The position numbers and the translations under genes are program-made. Shown one piece after another: positions 33,563-44,476 of a DNA stretch of 64,000 nt; the first letter of the stretch is position 1; every line of letters begins with the position of its first letter. Below the pieces are notes generated by a model, which was not told the origin of the DNA, searched no databases, and saw nothing but the letters and a program-made list of their open reading frames with translations. Origin of the DNA: Balaenoptera acutorostrata (taxonomy: Eukaryota; Chordata; Mammalia; Artiodactyla; Balaenopteridae); the NCBI RefSeq assembly GCF_949987535.1, contig NC_080067.1:9551654-9615653 (forward strand), in the 5' to 3' direction.

Positions 33563-33777
33563 TTTGGAGTTAGCAGATGTTAACTATTATGTACAGAATG
33601 GATGGGCAACAAGGTCCTACTGTATAGCACACGGAACTATATTCAGTATCTTGTGATGAAGCACAGTGGAAAGAATATAAAAAAGAATGTATATGTATGT
33701 ATGGCTGAATCAGTTTGCTGTGCAGCAGAAATTAACACAACATTGTAAATCAACTATATACTTCAATTTTTTAAGAA
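33563..33777 (+). mobile_element. 5'-truncated L1, 3' UTR only
   Basis: An older L1 tail: acaaggtcctactgtatagc, then gctgaatcagtttgctgtgc and ttaacacaacattgtaaatc. A perfect 11-bp TSD aagaaatttgg is at 33552-33562 and 33778-33788. Confidence 0.92.
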
Positions 33778-33788
33778 AAGAAATTTGG

Positions 33789-35960
33789 CTTCTCTTTTCC
33801 CCTCTAACAAGCATTAATGGGGAAATTAATGTATGTGCTAGACTGAACTCAAATGCATTCTTAATAACGTGGAGTTTTCTAAAAGAAGCCTATGATGTAA
33901 TTTGAGATAAGAAAGAGTCCTTCGCTAAAATGCTACCCAAACACTACTGCTAACCTTTAAGGAACCCAACAGTGTCTTGTTCCTGAATTAATCAGTCTCA
34001 AGACTATCAGCAATTTAGCTACATTTTGTTGGTAATTAGTTTGATAAATTAAGATTTGCAATAGAAAACATGGCATCTTATTGTTCCCGAGGTTTTATGG
34101 TATTTTTCTAAAAACAGCAGCTTTCTTTGAAAACGTTCATTTCTACTGCAAGGAGACAAACAACAAAACCCAAAGTTTGCCGAGTCTGGCTCCAGACAAC
34201 AACAGCCTGCCCCAGATCCGCTGGGCAAAATATCAGAGATTAGCCATTCATAATGCAAACTTCAATCATGTGGTTTAAAATAATATTCGAATCCTAGGAC
34301 CGTGGGCAGTGCCTTCTAGATAGTGAGAAACTATCAGTTCAGTTCCTTCATGTTCTGCCTTATTTTCTATAATCATGAAACAAATGGGCTGGCAGAGAAA
34401 TATGATGAAAAATGGTGAAACATGGAGAGATGTTTCCATGTTTATCCAAATGGCTCCCTGCGTATTAGGAGCGCAAAAATGGCAAATTAGAAGCTAAGCT
34501 ATTTGTCACCAAAACTGTCCACAAACAAGATGATTTCTTGGGGCTAATTTCCATTCAGGGGATAGTGAAAGTTATTTTAAATGACCAAAGCCATTTCAGA
34601 AGGGTATGAGCATCTCAACACGGCCATGGGGTCAGAACCGCTCGATCTCAAAGACTCAAGACGCTCCAGGAGTGCCAGTGATACAATTCCCTCCCTTTCA
34701 CAATGAATGGAAATGAGAAAGGTATCTGCCTCGGAAACATGCTAAAAATATAGCAATTACCCGATACAGATGTGGTGTTATAAACTCCTATTCCAAAGCA
34801 TTCTGTTTCAGCCATGATTTCCATTGCAGAAAACTGTACTAATAGAAACATCCCGATTAATCTGAATTTGAGATATTTCATGCAATGTGTATTACCTTTC
34901 TGCTGCCTGCAACCTTCTGCCAGGTTTTTTTTTTTCTTTTTAGGAGGTGCTTTGAGGGGACCATACCATGAGAACAATACACAGCTGCTGCTGTATAGAG
35001 ATATCTAATTGTCAATATTGTGGAAATTCTACAGCTTATTACGTGCATTCAGTCTAATTCTGGGCAAATTGCCAGTCACTTCGGGGACAATCAAGTGAGT
35101 CCCATTACACGTGGTACAGCATCACAGCTTTAAGATACCCGGCTGTTTTGCCTCTGGCCAGAGAATGTTTGTACCAGTGCTACCGAGTGAAGGGGGGTAA
35201 CTCCAAATAAAATAAAATTTGTATTTTTTTCAAGTGGGCTCCATTTCAAGCCCAGATGTTAGTAATGAAAGATTCAATTTAAGGATTTAAATTACAAATA
35301 AATAAAGTATGAAACAGATGTGATTTTTAAGGAAGTTCAAATTATCCAGGAAGAAAAATATCTCTGTGCATGACAAAGTAATCGGGATTGTCTTGAAGGG
35401 TCTGTTGAAGACAATCTGCTGAGCACAATTCACCCTTAGGACAGGATTGGTTTCGGATGGGAAGGACTGGTGGAGCTTGTCATTAAACAAAAATTGTGTT
35501 TAATAAAACTTTATAACCGTGATTAATCCTACGAGGCCCTAAAGGAGTTTGCAGTTTCTGATAAACACATTTTCCTTGTTTGCAATGGTAATGATATTTT
35601 GAAGTGAATGGATTAAGAACAAAAACTCTAAGGGTAGAAAAAGGAAGGTTTGGCAGGTTCCATCTAGGCAGAAATTGCAGGGACGTATAAGAAACAGGGG
35701 CCACCCATTAAGAGATCGTCTTGACGTGTGTGCAGCACGTGTGCACGTAGACGGGGGCAAATATCACCAAGAAACCAAGCTACCGAGCAGACAGTAATGG
35801 AGCACATGTTTATTTATACAGACGAGCTAATAAGACTTTTTTTCATCCTAAGCTGATCATTAAGTTTGCCTATCAAAAGGATGACAGTGATTTAAGGCAC
35901 AGTGTCTCCTATTTGGAGACTATTCCTTGAAAATGAAATCAGAAGGGACCATCCAGAGTT
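33789..35960. other. AT-rich, repeat-poor intergenic block
   Basis: No gene or recognisable repeat. All frames are short and have no known domain. Compositionally this is one of the cleaner single-copy stretches of the window. Confidence 0.45.
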
Positions 35961-36175
35961 GCACTGTCCAGTACAGTAGCCACTGGTCATATGTGGTCAT
36001 TTAAATTTAAATTCATTAAATTTAATTGAATTGAAAATTTTCAGGTTTCCATCACATTAGCCACATTTCAAGGACTTAAAAGCCACCTCGTGGCTAGCAA
36101 CCATCATCCTGGACAGTGCTGATGAAGAACACTGCCATCGCCGCGGAAAGTCCTATTGAATGGCGTTGTCCAAAA
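35961..36175. mobile_element. hAT-type nonautonomous DNA transposon relic (MER58/MER3-like)
   Basis: Imperfect terminal and subterminal inverted repeats are visible: gcactgtccagtacagtagc at 35960-35979 against cctggacagtgct at 36110-36122, with gtagccactgg against ctcgtggctagc. The interior is an AT-rich palindromic tttaaatttaaattcatt stretch. The right end reads attgaatggcgttgtcc. Family name from memory. Confidence 0.6.
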
Positions 36176-37374
36176 GCAAGGCAGGAAGGTTGGATTTGGA
36201 CGTCAAGGGGGAGAGAGTCTGACACTCAGCTCTCTTCATTCTAGCCGCAGGACCTGCTGCCATTTGGTTCTCCCTCATCTTAGTGTCCTGAACCTCATGC
36301 ACACCTGTGTGCGCAGACGCACACTGACAGCCGCTGACGCTCAAGCAAGGCTGACGAAAGTCACCATTATGGTAAGCTTCGGGAGACCCCACAGAAAAGC
36401 CACCCCACAAGCCCAGCTCTGCTGACCTGACCTCGCCTGCTGGTCGGTTATCTCCAACGGGTGACTGAGGACAACATCATCCTTGCTGTACAGGCATAAC
36501 ATGCATGCTGTAGCACCAACAACCAAACCTCGGCTAATCAAAAGGCCACAAAAGTGAATAATTTTCTGTGGCACCTTGGATGTGGCGGAATGCAAACTGG
36601 TAAAGCAATAGTCCTTTTACAGGAGAACCGATTCAGGAAAAAAAACGTTAATTCCCTAACACAAAAGTTCTAACAGCTGGTCGGGTCTGTGGTGGAAATC
36701 TTACCTCCTGGGCATCTCCTTGGTACCAGTTGGGCATCCTTGGAGCACCAGCTCGCACACAAAACCCATCCTAGGAGAACCACACAGCTTCTCTGTGCAC
36801 GGGGCACTGTCCCTCTGCCACATGAACTTTTTCTGACTCCTTGGAACTGCCAACAGCCCTTCCGCTAGAATTCTGGCTGTGACAAAAGCACCGCTGCCTC
36901 CCTGGCATGAGATGGAAAATGTAATTTGATGAAAACTCCAAAGTCAAAAGCTTTCAAAAGTCAAAACCCTTCAATCTGTGCCGTACTCTTAAGAGAGTTT
37001 CACAGGGGCTCCGTAACCCAAGAGCACTTTCAAAATTCGCGTATTTTTCTCTGTATTAAAATAGATGCATTTCCATCAGCTCCCAAGTGGCCCTCCCCTC
37101 TTTCTGTTTTTTGAAGGATTTTTGTTTCATAATGCCACACGTAGTTCTCTCTCTAACAGATTAACGTAATGCAAATATTAAAAGAATCCTAGCTTATTGG
37201 GGACATTAGAGATGTTCTAGTCCAGAGGTCATAACTTGGGGTCCCCAGAAACCTAGGAGATTCAGAAACGGTCTACAGGAAGCATATGAATCTTTCATTG
37301 CATGGAAAATTGTGAGTGTGCATTTTTCTGAGAAGAGCTTTCAGAGCTTTTATCAAACTATCAAAGACCAAAGA
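36176..37374. other. Intergenic sequence, nothing recognised
   Basis: No gene or confident repeat. The region 37195-37330 vaguely resembles old DNA-transposon material but cannot be assigned. Confidence 0.45.
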
Positions 37375-37480
37375 AATGGTCGGCTCCAGCCCATTTTTAA
37401 CAAGAAACTGAGGCTCAGAGAAATGAAGTAACCTTCTAGAAGTCACACTAGTTAGTTCGACTCAAGTCAGACTGCAAACT
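37375..37480 (-). mobile_element. MIR SINE relic
   Basis: aagaaactgaggctcagaga, then gtaaccttctagaagtcaca and agttagttcgactcaagtca, matches the MIR reverse complement. Confidence 0.7.
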
Positions 37481-38042
37481 GTTCTCCAGAGTCATAATCA
37501 ACCGCTATATTCACTATAACAGGCTACAGAGGGCATTTTTCTTCTTGCCTGTAGGTAATTCACTTGCCAAAGTTAATTCAAAATCCTTGGATCTTGCTGT
37601 AAGTCAAGAAAGCAAAAAAGGAATCATAATTGACGATTTCACAGAAATGCTCAATTGAAGGAGTGTTATGTTCTGTGTTACTATGACCCAGGCTCTCAAA
37701 TTGTTACCTGCATTGAGGGAAAGTTGGGAAATTCAATGTTGCTTGGCAAAACTTAGCTTTTTGCCTTTCCTTAAATTTTAGAATTATTTTAGAAAGAAGA
37801 CCCCACCACTGGTTATTCTCTAGAGGCGTAATATTTATTTCATTTTCAAAGACACTCCTTTACTGGATGGTGCTATACACCTTGGATTTGGGGTCAAGAT
37901 AAACACATGGATAACCAGGAGATGCATGTGTGTTAACATTACTTGCTCGCCAGCAATTTTTAACAGCTTGAAGAGAAAAAAAAAAATTTTGTTTTTGAAT
38001 TAAAGCTTTTAAGACTCTTGGAGTATGTTTGTTTATTTCTTC
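37481..38042. other. Intergenic sequence, nothing recognised
   Basis: No coding frame with a domain and no clear repeat. Confidence 0.5.
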
Positions 38043-38320
38043 CACAGCATGATGGTTAAAAGCCCAAACTCAAAGCAGATGGACTTGGACTTAATCTTGG
38101 CCGCACCCCTCACCATCACAGAAGCTCGGTGACCCTGGACAAATCGCTTAACCTCTCTGAACCACAGCTTTCTCATCTGTGCGATGAAAATAACCACAGG
38201 AGCCATCTCAAAGAATTGTGATGAGGATTATTATAAACCAATAAGCTCAGAGACTTTGCACCATGTACGGCACAGAGAAAGGGCTCAGTAAAGATGAGCT
38301 CATGATTACAATAAATTTCA
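38043..38320 (+). mobile_element. MIR SINE relic, near full length
   Basis: gcatgatggttaaaagccca, then acaaatcgcttaacctctct, ctttctcatctgtgcgatga and a gattatt...agggctcagtaaa end follow the whole MIR consensus. Confidence 0.8.
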
Positions 38321-38354
38321 GACGCCAAAGGTCAGCTATTTTAAGGTATATAAG

Positions 38355-38551
38355 GGACTTCCCTGGCGGTCCAGTGGTTAAGACTTTGCCTTCCAATGCA
38401 GAGGGTGTGGGTTCTATCCCTGGTCGGGGATCTAAGATCCCACATGCCTCGTGGCCAAAAAACCAAAGCATAAAACAGAAGCAATATTGTAACAAATTCA
38501 ATAAAGACTTTAAAATTTGTCCACTTAAAAAAAATCTTAAAAAAAAAAAAA
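38355..38551 (+). mobile_element. Short CHR-type tRNA-derived SINE
   Basis: Head gacttccctggcggtccag, box-B-like ggttctatccctgg, then cacatgcctcgtggcc and an AT-rich tail containing caataaagactttaaa. A perfect 13-bp TSD taaggtatataag is at 38342-38354 and 38552-38564. Confidence 0.94.
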
Positions 38552-38579
38552 TAAGGTATATAAGATCAACAAACCCATT

Positions 38580-39018
38580 GTAGCCAGTTGAATGATGGCC
38601 CCCGAAATGATGCATCGCATCCGAACCCCAGGAACCTGTTCACGTAAACTGATTTGTAAAAAGGATCTTTGCAGATGTAATGAAGTTAAAGATCTTGAGA
38701 AGGTGATCATCCTGGATTATCCAGGTGGACTCCAAATACAATAAGTGATCTTATGAGACACACAGAGAAGAGACAGATGGAGGGAGAAGAGGAAGCAGGT
38801 GAAGATGCAGGCAGAGATCAGAGCTACACAGCCCGGCTCCAAGGGTCTCCTGGGGCCACCGGGAGCTGGCCACACAAGGAAGGATTCTCCACTCGGGCAT
38901 GGCTGACTGACACCTTGATTTCAGACTTCTGGTCTCTGGAACTGTAAAAGAACATATTTCTTTTGTTTTAAGCCAATGCATTTGTGGTAATTTGTTACAG
39001 CAGCCTCAGGAGACCAAT
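38580..39018 (+). mobile_element. MLT1-type MaLR LTR relic
   Basis: Starts with gttgaatgatggcccccgaa and continues through gcagatgtaatgaagttaaa, catcctggattatccaggtg, gacaccttgatttcagactt and gtggtaatttgttacagcag, ending gagaccaatacac: the order of an MLT1 solo LTR. An ancient endogenous LTR with no internal region seen. ORFs in it are artefacts. Confidence 0.78.
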
Positions 39019-39423
39019 ACACCCACTCTGCTTTAAGTGCAATTATATGTATTATTGATACACACATAGTCTGCCACAATAGAAAGCTGGGATGATTTTA
39101 AAGCAGGTCTCACACATAATAAAATGTTTTATTTATACTTAACAAAACTGGCAAAAAGTTAACGAGGGACCTCATTCTTCTTGAGCATTTCCCTGACTTC
39201 TAGGTCAAACCCAGGAATGACCCCAGCGACCACATTAAATGAGCAAGCCAAGGAAAGGGCAGCCCAGCAAAGGCGTGCACTGATTCAGTCCCACCAATGG
39301 AATTTTTCTTCTGCCTCTTTTGAGGATTCAGAATAATCAAAGGAGAATGCTTCTCAGAAGGAAAAAAAAATTACAGCAATTTTATTTCATTCTATCGCAA
39401 GAAGGTTAAATAATAATCTCTTT
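39019..39423. other. Intergenic sequence, nothing recognised
   Basis: No gene or repeat identified. Confidence 0.5.
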
Positions 39424-39435
39424 AAGAACATGCCC

Positions 39436-39782
39436 TTAGGACTTGAGGACACGGGGAAGGGGAAGAATAAGCGGGGACAAAGTGAGAGAGTGGCATGGAC
39501 ATATATACACTACCAAACGTAAAACCAATAGCTAGTGGGAAGCAGCCGCATAGCACAGGGAGATCAGCTCTGTGCTTTGTGACCACCTAGAGGGGTGGGA
39601 TAGGGAGGGTGGGAGGGAGACGCAAGAGGGAGGGGATATAGGGATATATGTATATGTATAGCTGATTCACTTTGTTATAAAGCAGAAACTAACACACCAT
39701 TGGAAAGCAATTATACACCAATAAAGATGTTAAAAAAAAAAAAAAAAGAAGAGAAATCAGCAAAGCCCAAAAAGAAAAAAAA
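39436..39782 (+). mobile_element. 5'-truncated young L1 with doubled A-tail
   Basis: Only the last ~300 nt of the L1-A/B 3' UTR are present, with the G-rich block near 39592-39619 and AATAAA at 39719. After 15 A residues (39732-39746) comes a 27-nt unrelated segment (39747-39773) and a second A run. A perfect 12-bp TSD aagaacatgccc lies at 39424-39435 and 39783-39794, so the extra segment is part of the insertion. Confidence 0.93.
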
Positions 39783-39794
39783 AAGAACATGCCC

Positions 39795-40894
39795 ATAAAA
39801 TGGCATTGCCCAATCGGTACTCAGCAATGCCAGGTAATGTTTTTTCAGTGACGCTGGTCAAACCAGTCTGGTCACCTGCCTTAATGACCAACGTGGTCAA
39901 ATGCATGACCCATCTGATCGTGTCAGTGCTTGGCCCAGGGCGCCGCATGTCCCCTTGATGGGGTCTGTGCACCCATCCCCCAGCTTCTGAATTCTCCACT
40001 CCCAAGTTGCCCATTACAGCTGTAACTGCCTCAAGGACCACCCTTCCCAGACTGGGGCTGCCTCACCTCACACGCTGAAGCTGGATGTTCCTGGGAGTTT
40101 ATAGCCGCCGCTCCCCTTCCCCACCCATCCACCCAACAGTCAAATGGCCGTCACTGGCCCCATGTCACAGAACATCTGGTGGTCTGTAGGGGATACTATC
40201 TTCTCTCTCTTTCCCATACCTCCTTCTTCCCCATGCTTATTCTTCTCGTATTACCACAGGAAGGAGGAAGAGAAAAGGGTTCTTTCCTAATGCGACTGCT
40301 CCGGAGGACTGGCTGTCTTCTCTTTTGACCAAAAGCACTGTCACCTTACAAGAACACCCCTCTAGACTGGGCTGTTCCTGGGTTAGGTGCCTGATCTATC
40401 TCACGTGAGGCACTTAGGGGTCTCCATCCGCCCCACTAAAGAGGGAATCCATCCCTACCATTCCATTCCCCCTCCTTTGGCGGTTCCTTGGAAAAAATGC
40501 AACTGTATACATGACTGACCCCTGGTGGGCGCTTTCTAATGCATGAGAATCTTTGCCCAGCACTGAAAATCCAGCAGTCCTTAATCTCATCCATCCTCCA
40601 AATTGCCTGTTCTAGAGCCTACGGGCATGACAATCCGTCTTCAGTATCTCTAGGGAACTGGAAACTCAAGGAGGCCTCTTCTGCCAGAACCATCACACCG
40701 TCTCTCCCCTGTGCTTTTCCCCCCACTCAGAGAGCCCAGGTCAGATCAGCAGGCCCACTGGCTCAGCAGACACCCAACCCAGGAACAAGATGCTAGTGCC
40801 CTTTCTCTCTCTCAGCTTCTGAAAAGAAGACCTGGTCAGTACTGTCCACAGGGGAGGAAAGATGGCCAGCCTCCGCAGCAAAGTGTGGAGGTCA
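39795..40894. other. Intergenic sequence with a cluster of TGGTCA-like sites
   Basis: No gene identified. Five TGGTCA/GGGTCA-type hexamers lie within 39855-39911 (see findings). The rest is unremarkable. Confidence 0.45.
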
Positions 40895-40970
40895 GCACGG
40901 ACTCCAAAGCAAGGCCATCTGGGTTCCAGTCCTAGCTTCGTCATTTACTAGCTGGGTGTCCTGGTTATTT
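40895..40970 (+). mobile_element. MIR SINE fragment
   Basis: ctgggttccagtcctagctt followed by catttactagctgggtgtcc matches the MIR core; short and decayed. Confidence 0.6.
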
Positions 40971-41504
40971 ATCTATTTCCTATCATCAATAAATTCATTC
41001 TTTCACCCTTCTCTATGATGTACCATGAATTGGGGCTAGCAGTCTACAAAGCACATCTCCAGACTCCCTTGCCGAGCAGCCTACCATTTTACAGACTGAA
41101 GAAAAGAGGAAGGGAACTCAACCTTCCTGCTCTGAACTCCAGTCTGCATCACTCCATCTGCAAAGGACAGCTATGGCTCAACCACCTAATTCCTTTGGCA
41201 TCAAGACTAATAGCAGCCATGCTAGTGGTCCCCATCCCACCTTCATGAGTTGAGCCCCAGCTGGCCTTGTTCTTTTGGCTGCCTGAATACCAATCAAGCC
41301 TCCGCACCTGCATTACTGGCGGTTTCCCCACTCCCACCAGATCTCAGGGCACCAGTCAGCCATGCCTCCTGCAGAAGTCTGAACACCATGCCTTCAAAAC
41401 TCCCTTCCAAGACTTAAAACACTTGTCCTGCAGAAGCTCCTCCTCTAAGCTCCCAGCTTCCGGTAATGCTTCCTCTTCCCCCTCCAGTAATGGCTGGGTC
41501 CTAC
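40971..41504. other. Intergenic sequence, nothing recognised
   Basis: No gene or confident repeat; ORFs 41015-41248 and 41267-41575 have no domain. Confidence 0.45.
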
Positions 41505-41518
41505 CCCCAGAGATTCTT

Positions 41519-41864
41519 TTTTTTTTTTTTTTTAATGGAATTGGAATGCCACTGGAATCTTTTTTTTTTTTTTAATTTTTTTAAATTTATTTGTTTATTT
41601 ATTTATGGCTGTGTTGGGCCTTCATTCTGTGCGAGGGCTTTCTCCAGTTGCGGCAAGCGGGGGCCACTCCTCATCACGGTGCGCGGGCCTCTCACCGTCG
41701 CGGCCTCTCTTGTTGCGGAGCACAGGCTCCAGATGCGCAGACTCAGTAGTTGCGGCTCACGGGCCTAGTTGCTCCGCGGCATGTGGGATCTTCCCAGACC
41801 AGGGCTCGAACCCATGTCCCCTGCATTGGCAGGCAGATTCTTAACCACTGCGCCACCAGGGAAG
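41519..41864 (-). mobile_element. CHR-type SINE with doubled A-tail
   Basis: Minus-strand element with head at the right (gcgccaccagggaag). At its 3' end (left) there are two T runs, 41517-41533 and 41560-41573, separated by a 26-nt non-SINE segment (41534-41559). The TSD ccccagagattctt at 41505-41518 and 41865-41878 encloses all of it. Confidence 0.93.
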
Positions 41865-42368
41865 CCCCAGAGATTCTTAATTAATTGGTCTTGGGTAGAG
41901 TCTGGGATCGGGATTTGAAAACACACTATTATGCATCCAAGGTGGAGAACCACTGCAATAAGGCATTTTACAAATAATGAGAAAAGTTTCATGCAGATGC
42001 ATCCACATCTTATCTAAGACGTCTGCAGAAATGTTGTTCACAGGTAAGGTGGAAGCAAGGAGAGCTGTGTAATTAATTCTTGAAGTCAGAAAGTAGCTAT
42101 TGAAATTCCACATGCCCAGCGCTAAGTTGGGTATTACTCAGGACACCAGGAAGTGAAAGATGCAGTTCCCGATCATTAGATAACTTTAATTTAGTTAGAG
42201 AAGTCAAGATTAATACACAGAAAAAAAGTTAAGGAACTACACAGAGACGTAAGGAGGTAATTGGCCTGAAAACACAAAATTCAACAGAGATAGTTTAGTT
42301 TAGTGTTAAAAACAATCCTTCTCTCTCCTTCATGCCTCACCGAAACAGGTGAACACACTTACCTCTCC

Positions 42369-42431
42369 TGACAGGTCTCAAATTAGACTGCAAATGCTCT
42401 ACATCAGAACCATCAGTGTCATTTTTAGTTG
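42369..42431 (+). mobile_element. MER5A-like DNA transposon relic, left part
   Basis: aatgctctacatcagaacca and the following decayed sequence match the MER5A opening (gcatcagaatcacc). It is cut by an L1 5' fragment and continues at 42557. Confidence 0.5.
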
Positions 42432-42556
42432 GAGATTCTCGTGGTCTGAAGCAAGATGGCGGAGTAGAAGGACCTTGAGCTCACCTCCTCTCACGAACAC
42501 ACCAAAATCACAGCTAACTGCTGAACAACCATCAGTAAAAAAAGGACTGCACCTAC
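42432..42556 (+). mobile_element. L1 5'-end fragment (first ~120 nt of an L1 5' UTR)
   Basis: It carries aagatggcggagtagaagga, then cacctcctctcacgaacaca and cacagctaactgctgaacaa. This is the 5' terminus of an artiodactyl L1 subfamily different from L1-A/B, including the YY1-like aagatggcgg at 42454-42463. No ORF and no L1 3' end follow. Confidence 0.6.
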
Positions 42557-42682
42557 CAAGAGTCTCAAGCCCCACCCCATTGCCTCTGAGTCAGAGGGGC
42601 CTAGCAATCTGCATTTTAACTTTCCAAGTGATTTTTTAAGTCTCCAACTGATTCCCAAAGAGGTGGTTTCCAACTATACACA
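42557..42682 (+). mobile_element. MER5A-like DNA transposon relic, right part
   Basis: aagccccaccccattgcctc, then ctgagtcagaggggcctagc and aatctgcattttaactttcc, matches the MER5A centre (gattcagtaggtctgggg). A run of 20 A follows at 42685-42704. Confidence 0.65.
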
Positions 42683-42704
42683 GAAAAAAAAAAAAAAAAA
42701 AAAC

Positions 42705-43369
42705 CTGGATTAGGGATTACTCCCTTCCATTTTCTTTAGCTAGCAGTGCCCTGCACCTGGGATCCACGGTCTGGCCTCTCACCCCATTGCCCCCTTTCTT
42801 TGCCTGAGCTCCTGACCTCCTTGTCACAAATTGTCTTCGGTACCAAACAGCTCCTTCAAGACTTGACCAAGAGCTCTGCACCAATCCCAGCTCTAATCCC
42901 TACCCTCACATCATTATTGCTGACCTTGGATTCTACAGAGCCCGCCAGCTCCCAGGGCCTTCTCCAATGCCTCTTACCTGTCTACCACAGCCTTGTCTCC
43001 TTGCTCTTAATCTTGCCTCTGAAGCTCACAGCAAGTCTCCCTCAGGCCAGATGGGCTAACACATCTGAGCTGCCCTTCCTGGTAAGTGGGGCTTACTCTG
43101 TACCTTGCAGTTTAGCACAGAGTGATGTTGACTAGCCGTCATGGCCACCAAAACTCAGAGCCTCAGACTCATCAATTGAGAGTTTTGAGCTAACCAGCTA
43201 AAGGCAGGAAAGTATATTCAATTATAGAAATTACCAAATTATGCCTTCTACCCTCTTGGGGAGAAAAACAGAAAGAGCTAACGGGCTTTGTGCTGTTCTG
43301 AATAATAACACTGCATGTGTGTGACAGTTTCTGCTACACCAAACCTCTCATGTGTCTTACTTCTGTTGA
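42705..43369. other. Intergenic sequence, nothing recognised
   Basis: The 129-residue plus-strand frame 42746-43135 has no domain and is Leu/Ser/Pro-rich from CT-rich composition; probably chance. Confidence 0.45.
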
Positions 43370-43460
43370 CCCCTTCAACAAATTTGTAAGGGAGGCCGTG
43401 CTGTCATTTTCATGCCCGTTTTGTGATTGAGAAAACTGAGGCCCTATGTCTAGCTTTGGA
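43370..43460 (-). mobile_element. MIR SINE relic
   Basis: gtcattttcatgcccgtttt then gattgagaaaactgaggccc matches the MIR reverse complement. Confidence 0.6.
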
Positions 43461-43589
43461 AGACTTATGACCCTCCAGAGGGCTTTTTGGTCATCGGAGT
43501 CCAGATAGCCCTACCGCAGGGGTAGGGACATCAACATGTGCCAGGCATTTTACACATAGGAGCTTTCTCCTCTCTTCCTGGCTCATTCC

Positions 43590-43978
43590 TCACCAGCTCC
43601 ACTGGCTTCCCTGCTACTCCTCCAACACACCAGGTACCTCCTGTCTCAGGACCATTAACCCTTGCTGGTCTCTGCCTAGCATGAGCCTCCTCCAGCTGCC
43701 TATATAACTGATTCCCTTCCTTCCTTCCTTCCAGCCTTTAGTCAAATATTCCTTTCTCTGGGACGCCTTCCCTGACCAACCTACTTAAAATCCCAACTCC
43801 CCAACACCAATGCCTTCCCCTTCCCTGCTGTTTCTTTTTTCACCATTTGACACAGTATTTCTGTTCATTATTGTCTGTCTCCCCCACAATAGCATCTAAG
43901 CTCTACCAGGGAGGATTCCTATCTGCTGTGCTCACCACACAGAGTAGGCAGTCAATAAATACTTGTTGAAGGAATACA
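43590..43978 (+). mobile_element. L2 LINE 3' relic
   Basis: ccagctccactggcttccct, then tcaaatattcctttctctgg and cgccttccctgacc, then the L2 terminus (agtcaataaatacttgttga). It contains a (TTCC)n run at about 43709-43733. Confidence 0.75.
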
Positions 43979-43984
43979 TTGTAT

Positions 43985-44092
43985 CATCCAAACCCTCAGC
44001 ATCCCTGCAGGATGAGTGTTACTAGTTCCACTTTAGAGATGAGGAAACTAAGACAAAGAGAGTTTAAGTGACCTGCACTCAATCTAGAGTTG
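43985..44092 (-). mobile_element. MIR SINE relic
   Basis: ttccactttagagatgagga, then actaagacaaagagagttta and agtgacctgc, matches the MIR reverse complement. Confidence 0.7.
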
Positions 44093-44157
44093 TCACATTT
44101 AGCAAATAAAAATCTAGGATACGCAATTAACTTTGAATATCAGAAAACAAACAAACA

Positions 44158-44462
44158 GGAACTTCCCTGGTGGCGCAGTGGTTGAGAATCTGCCTGCCAA
44201 TGCAGGGCACACGAGTTCGAGCCCTGGTCTGGGAAGATCCCACATGCCGCGGAGCAGCTAAACCCGTGCGCCACAGCTACTGAGCCTGCGTGTCTGGAGC
44301 CTGTGCTCCGCAACAAGAGAGGCTGCGATAGTGAGAGGCCCGCGCACCGCGATGAAGAGTGGCCCCCGCTTGCTGCAACTAGAGAAAGCCCTCGCACAGA
44401 AACAAAGACCCAACACAGCCAAAAATAAATAAATAAGTAAATAAAAATTTAAACAATTAAAA
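44158..44462 (+). mobile_element. CHR-type SINE
   Basis: Full element: head gaacttccctggtggcgcag, box B gttcgagccctgg, long body, and (AAAT)n tail. TSD aaaacaaacaaaca is at 44144-44157 and 44463-44476, though its A-rich composition leaves a small uncertainty. ORFs on both strands here are artefacts. Confidence 0.93.
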
Positions 44463-44476
44463 AAAACAAACAAACA

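Noticed and set aside
42746..43135. 129-residue frame as a possible host gene
   Set aside because: Leu/Ser/Pro-rich from a pyrimidine-rich strand, with no domain, no splice context and no support beyond length.
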